In this document: one piece after another, positions 61,608 to 64,000 of the stretch
Numbering within the stretch: the first letter of the stretch is position 1
How the letters are laid out: every line of letters starts with the position of its first letter
Assembly: GCA_958298945.1 (NCBI GenBank)
Contig: OY282610.1
Location: forward strand, 25,878,233 to 25,942,232
Length of the DNA: 64,000 bases
Source: Atherix ibis
Taxonomy: Eukaryota; Arthropoda; Insecta; Diptera; Athericidae
Direction of reading: 5' to 3'
Position numbers and translations under genes: made by a program
Notes under the pieces: model-generated
Database searches by the model: none
The model's input: only the letters and a program-made list of their open reading frames with translations
What the model was told of the DNA's origin: nothing

Positions 61608-63740
61608 ATCAACAAAAATGCTGAAGATGGAGCAAAAATACAAGAGACAATATTATTCTCCAAGCAAGTTGTAAAAATTTTTAAAAAGAAAATCTATAGC
61701 AACAATCCTATACCTAAAGAAGATTGGAAAAAATTCTATGAAAAATTTTTTGACGTCAAGCCATCCCCCAAACTCGACTATTATGACTGCAAGCATCCCA
61801 TCTTAGACCAAGAAATTCAAGAATCCGACATCGTTGGAGCCATAAAGAAGATGAAGCAGAACAAAGCCCCGGGACCAGACGGCATCAATAGCAACTTCTA
61901 CAAGTGCCTGCCACCCGCTTGGATAGGACTTATCACCAAACTATTCAATCAAGTCGTCAAAAATGGGAAAATTCCGAGAAACTGGTGCCAGACTGAAGTA
62001 ATGCTGATTTACAAAAAGGGAGACTCCTACGACACGGTCAACTACAGAGGCATCGCACTTATGAATACCATCGCGAAAATCTTCACGGCAGTCCTGGCAA
62101 GCAGAATTGATGATTGGGCCGAAAAACACCAGATTATACCTGAGGCGCAATGTGGGTTTAGAAAAGGGCGATCCTGCGATGACAACCTATTCGTCCTCTC
62201 AGCAAATATCAGCATGGAACTAATGAAACCGCACGGAAAACTTTTTGTCGCCTTTGTAGATTTCCGCAGGGCTTTCGATTCGGTATCGATGCATACCATA
62301 ATGTGGAAAAAACTTAACCAGGCTGGAGTCAGCGCATCTCTCATCAGGGTCCTCCAGGATTTCTATGAAAAGGCTACTATGAGGGTCAAGGTCAACCACG
62401 TAGAAAAAACCAAAGAAGTAAACGTCACGCAGGGCATCCTCCAAGGGGACTCACTCAGCCCCCTACTATTCTCGCTCGTCTTACACGATTTGGTGTCCTT
62501 TTTTCTCAGCAGAGGTCACAGGGACGTCGTCACGAAGATCCTCCTGCTTCTTTTTGCTGACGACCTGGTGCTTATGGCGAAATATATCATCGAACTTCAA
62601 TACATGTTGGACACCCTCTCCGAGTACTGTGAACTCAACCACCTGGAGGTCAACACTTCGAAGACCAAAATTCTTATTTGTCAAAAAGCAGGAAGAGCCA
62701 AGACCTACAGACCAATAAAATACCGTGGAAAACCACTGGAGATTGCCAAGAGATATACCTACCTCGGAGTCCCCTTCACCACATCGGGCCTCTTCAACGA
62801 GGCTGCCAGTCACTCGGTAACCAAAGCGAGAGTTGCACTGGGAACCGTGTGGAAGACGTACATGGCGGCCAAAATATCTTCGTGGGAATCAAGAAACAAA
62901 CTTTTCAATGGAGTGGTGTCCTCTACTCTACTTTACGGCTCCGGTATTTGGGGACTGCGGCATAAAGAAGATCTAGACAAAGTCCAAAACAACTACCTTC
63001 GTAGTGTACTAGAACTGCCACGAAACACACCAGGATACATGCTAATCCTTGAAACTGGCATGACGAGACTGAGCGACAACGTACTGATGAGGGCTTCTAA
63101 ATTTTGGTTCAAGGTCAAAAACATGGAGGATCAAAGATACTCCAAGATTTGTCTAAAAAGACTACTACTACAGGAAAGGTCACCTAATAATATTGTTAAA
63201 TACAACTGGGCCTCTCTCATGCACCAACACTTTTCGGAACTGGGATGGGAAGCAGTATAGGAAAGTTAAAACCTGGGCCAACTCGGCTGGAGCAACCTCC
63301 GCGAGGCACTGATAACCCACACACACGACGAAGACGTACACAGAACTCGAAACTCGAGCTACGACCCAACATACAAGTTCATAAAAAACCTTGACGTTCC
63401 TTACTGTGAGAAATACCTATCCCTAAATATTCCCATTCACTGCACACGAATTCTAGCCCAATTGAGGCTCTCGGGTTTTGAAAGAATTTATTTCAAGTTC
63501 AAAAATAACAAATACAGTTTCCCAACAACCGAACTATGCACGCTCTGCAGTAATTATGTGCCCGAATCGCTGGAACACTTTATCTGGGAATGCCCAGTTT
63601 ACACGGATTTTAGAATCGATTGTCTTTCCCAAAACTTGTACCATGACTTATTTCTAATAGATACAGAACAGGATTGTAAAAAGTTATATAAGTTTATCAC
63701 TTGCTGCCTAAAAACAAGATCTTTCTTACTGTTCGAATAA
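61608..63740 (+). pseudogene. Non-LTR retrotransposon (LINE) reverse transcriptase, 5'-truncated, two in-frame stops
   Basis: One frame is open from just after a TAA at 61605 to a TAG at 63258. After a second stop (TAA, 63267) it continues in the same frame to 63740. Reverse transcriptase blocks in order: NKAPGPDGINSNFYK, LIYKKGDSYDTVNYRGIALM, AQCGFRKGRSCDDNL, FVAFVDFRRAFDSV (first Asp), QGILQGDSLSPLLFSL and LLFADDLVLM (catalytic Asp pair). The C-terminal part has CTLCSNYVPESLEHFIWECP, a Cys-His knuckle typical of several LINE clades. No endonuclease domain lies upstream, so the copy is 5'-truncated as usual for LINE insertions. Its base composition is clearly richer in G+C than the surroundings. 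The clade is not determined. Confidence 0.9.
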
Positions 63741-64000
63741 CTTTTAATGTAGATATTGAACTGTCAAATTTAATCTAAAATTTAATTTAAAAGTTCAGTT
63801 TTTTTTTTTACTGTATAAGATCTGAGTTCAAAAAGGGTGTATTGTTATTAATTATCTAAATGTAATATATAACACTGCAGGTTAAATCTGCCACTCTACC
63901 TATACATGCAATATGTGCCAAATGAAGTGCAAACTATAAGATACGAGATTCTATCTATTATATTGTATAATGCTAAACACCAAAATATGTACAAAATTAA
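63741..64000. other. 3' flank of the LINE frame
   Basis: Probably LINE 3' UTR at first; no poly(A) tail or target-site duplication could be identified before the window ends. Confidence 0.4.

Overview
The window looks like nuclear DNA of an insect, most likely a dipteran. It is very AT-rich, its genes have short GT-AG introns (often 60-110 bp), its scaffold proteins carry long Gln/Asn/His (opa-type) tracts, and its clearest gene matches the fly class II Arf GTPase Arf102F almost residue for residue. Four host genes can be assembled exon by exon. The rest is mobile DNA and AT-rich intergenic sequence.

Left part (1-18960): two minus-strand genes. The first (3043-6541) encodes a CUPID-domain protein, the family of cytohesin adaptors that includes FRMD4, INAVA, CCDC120 and fly Stepping stone. 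The second (13799-17557) encodes a LAP-family polarity scaffold with 16 leucine-rich repeats, a long Q-rich region and one C-terminal PDZ (Lap1/Erbin/Densin type). Between them lie a THAP-containing P-type element (7585-9025) and a broken mariner-like element (9120-10345).

Middle (18960-45220): the outstanding structure is a 20.7-kb head-to-tail array of eleven units of about 1.87-1.89 kb (19304-39977). Each unit is a chimera: a 5'-truncated P-type element, an unidentified segment, an internally deleted mariner-like element, an AT-rich linker and the left terminus of a Harbinger element. The last unit runs without a break into the only complete-ended copy of that Harbinger element (39888-41340), whose transposase frame is open but lacks the catalytic-Glu region. 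A Tc1-like fragment abuts the left edge. Two more mariner elements follow, one with long matching terminal repeats (41412-42558) and one degraded with an insertion and a duplicated end (43243-45217).

Right part (45220-64000): AT-rich sequence, then a cluster of P-type copies in the opposite orientation (48532-52370). One of these (51036-52370) has terminal inverted repeats, a perfect 8-bp target-site duplication and a two-exon reading frame for the start of a THAP zinc finger. Then come Arf102F (plus, 54924-56501) and a convergent tRNA-dihydrouridine synthase of the Dus4 type (minus, 57964-59302), a split mariner remnant, and a 5'-truncated LINE reverse transcriptase broken by two stop codons (61608-63740).

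The CUPID protein (cytohesin/Arf-GEF adaptor), the LAP scaffold and the Arf GTPase all belong to epithelial polarity and membrane-traffic biology, but nothing in the sequence shows that their proximity is functional.
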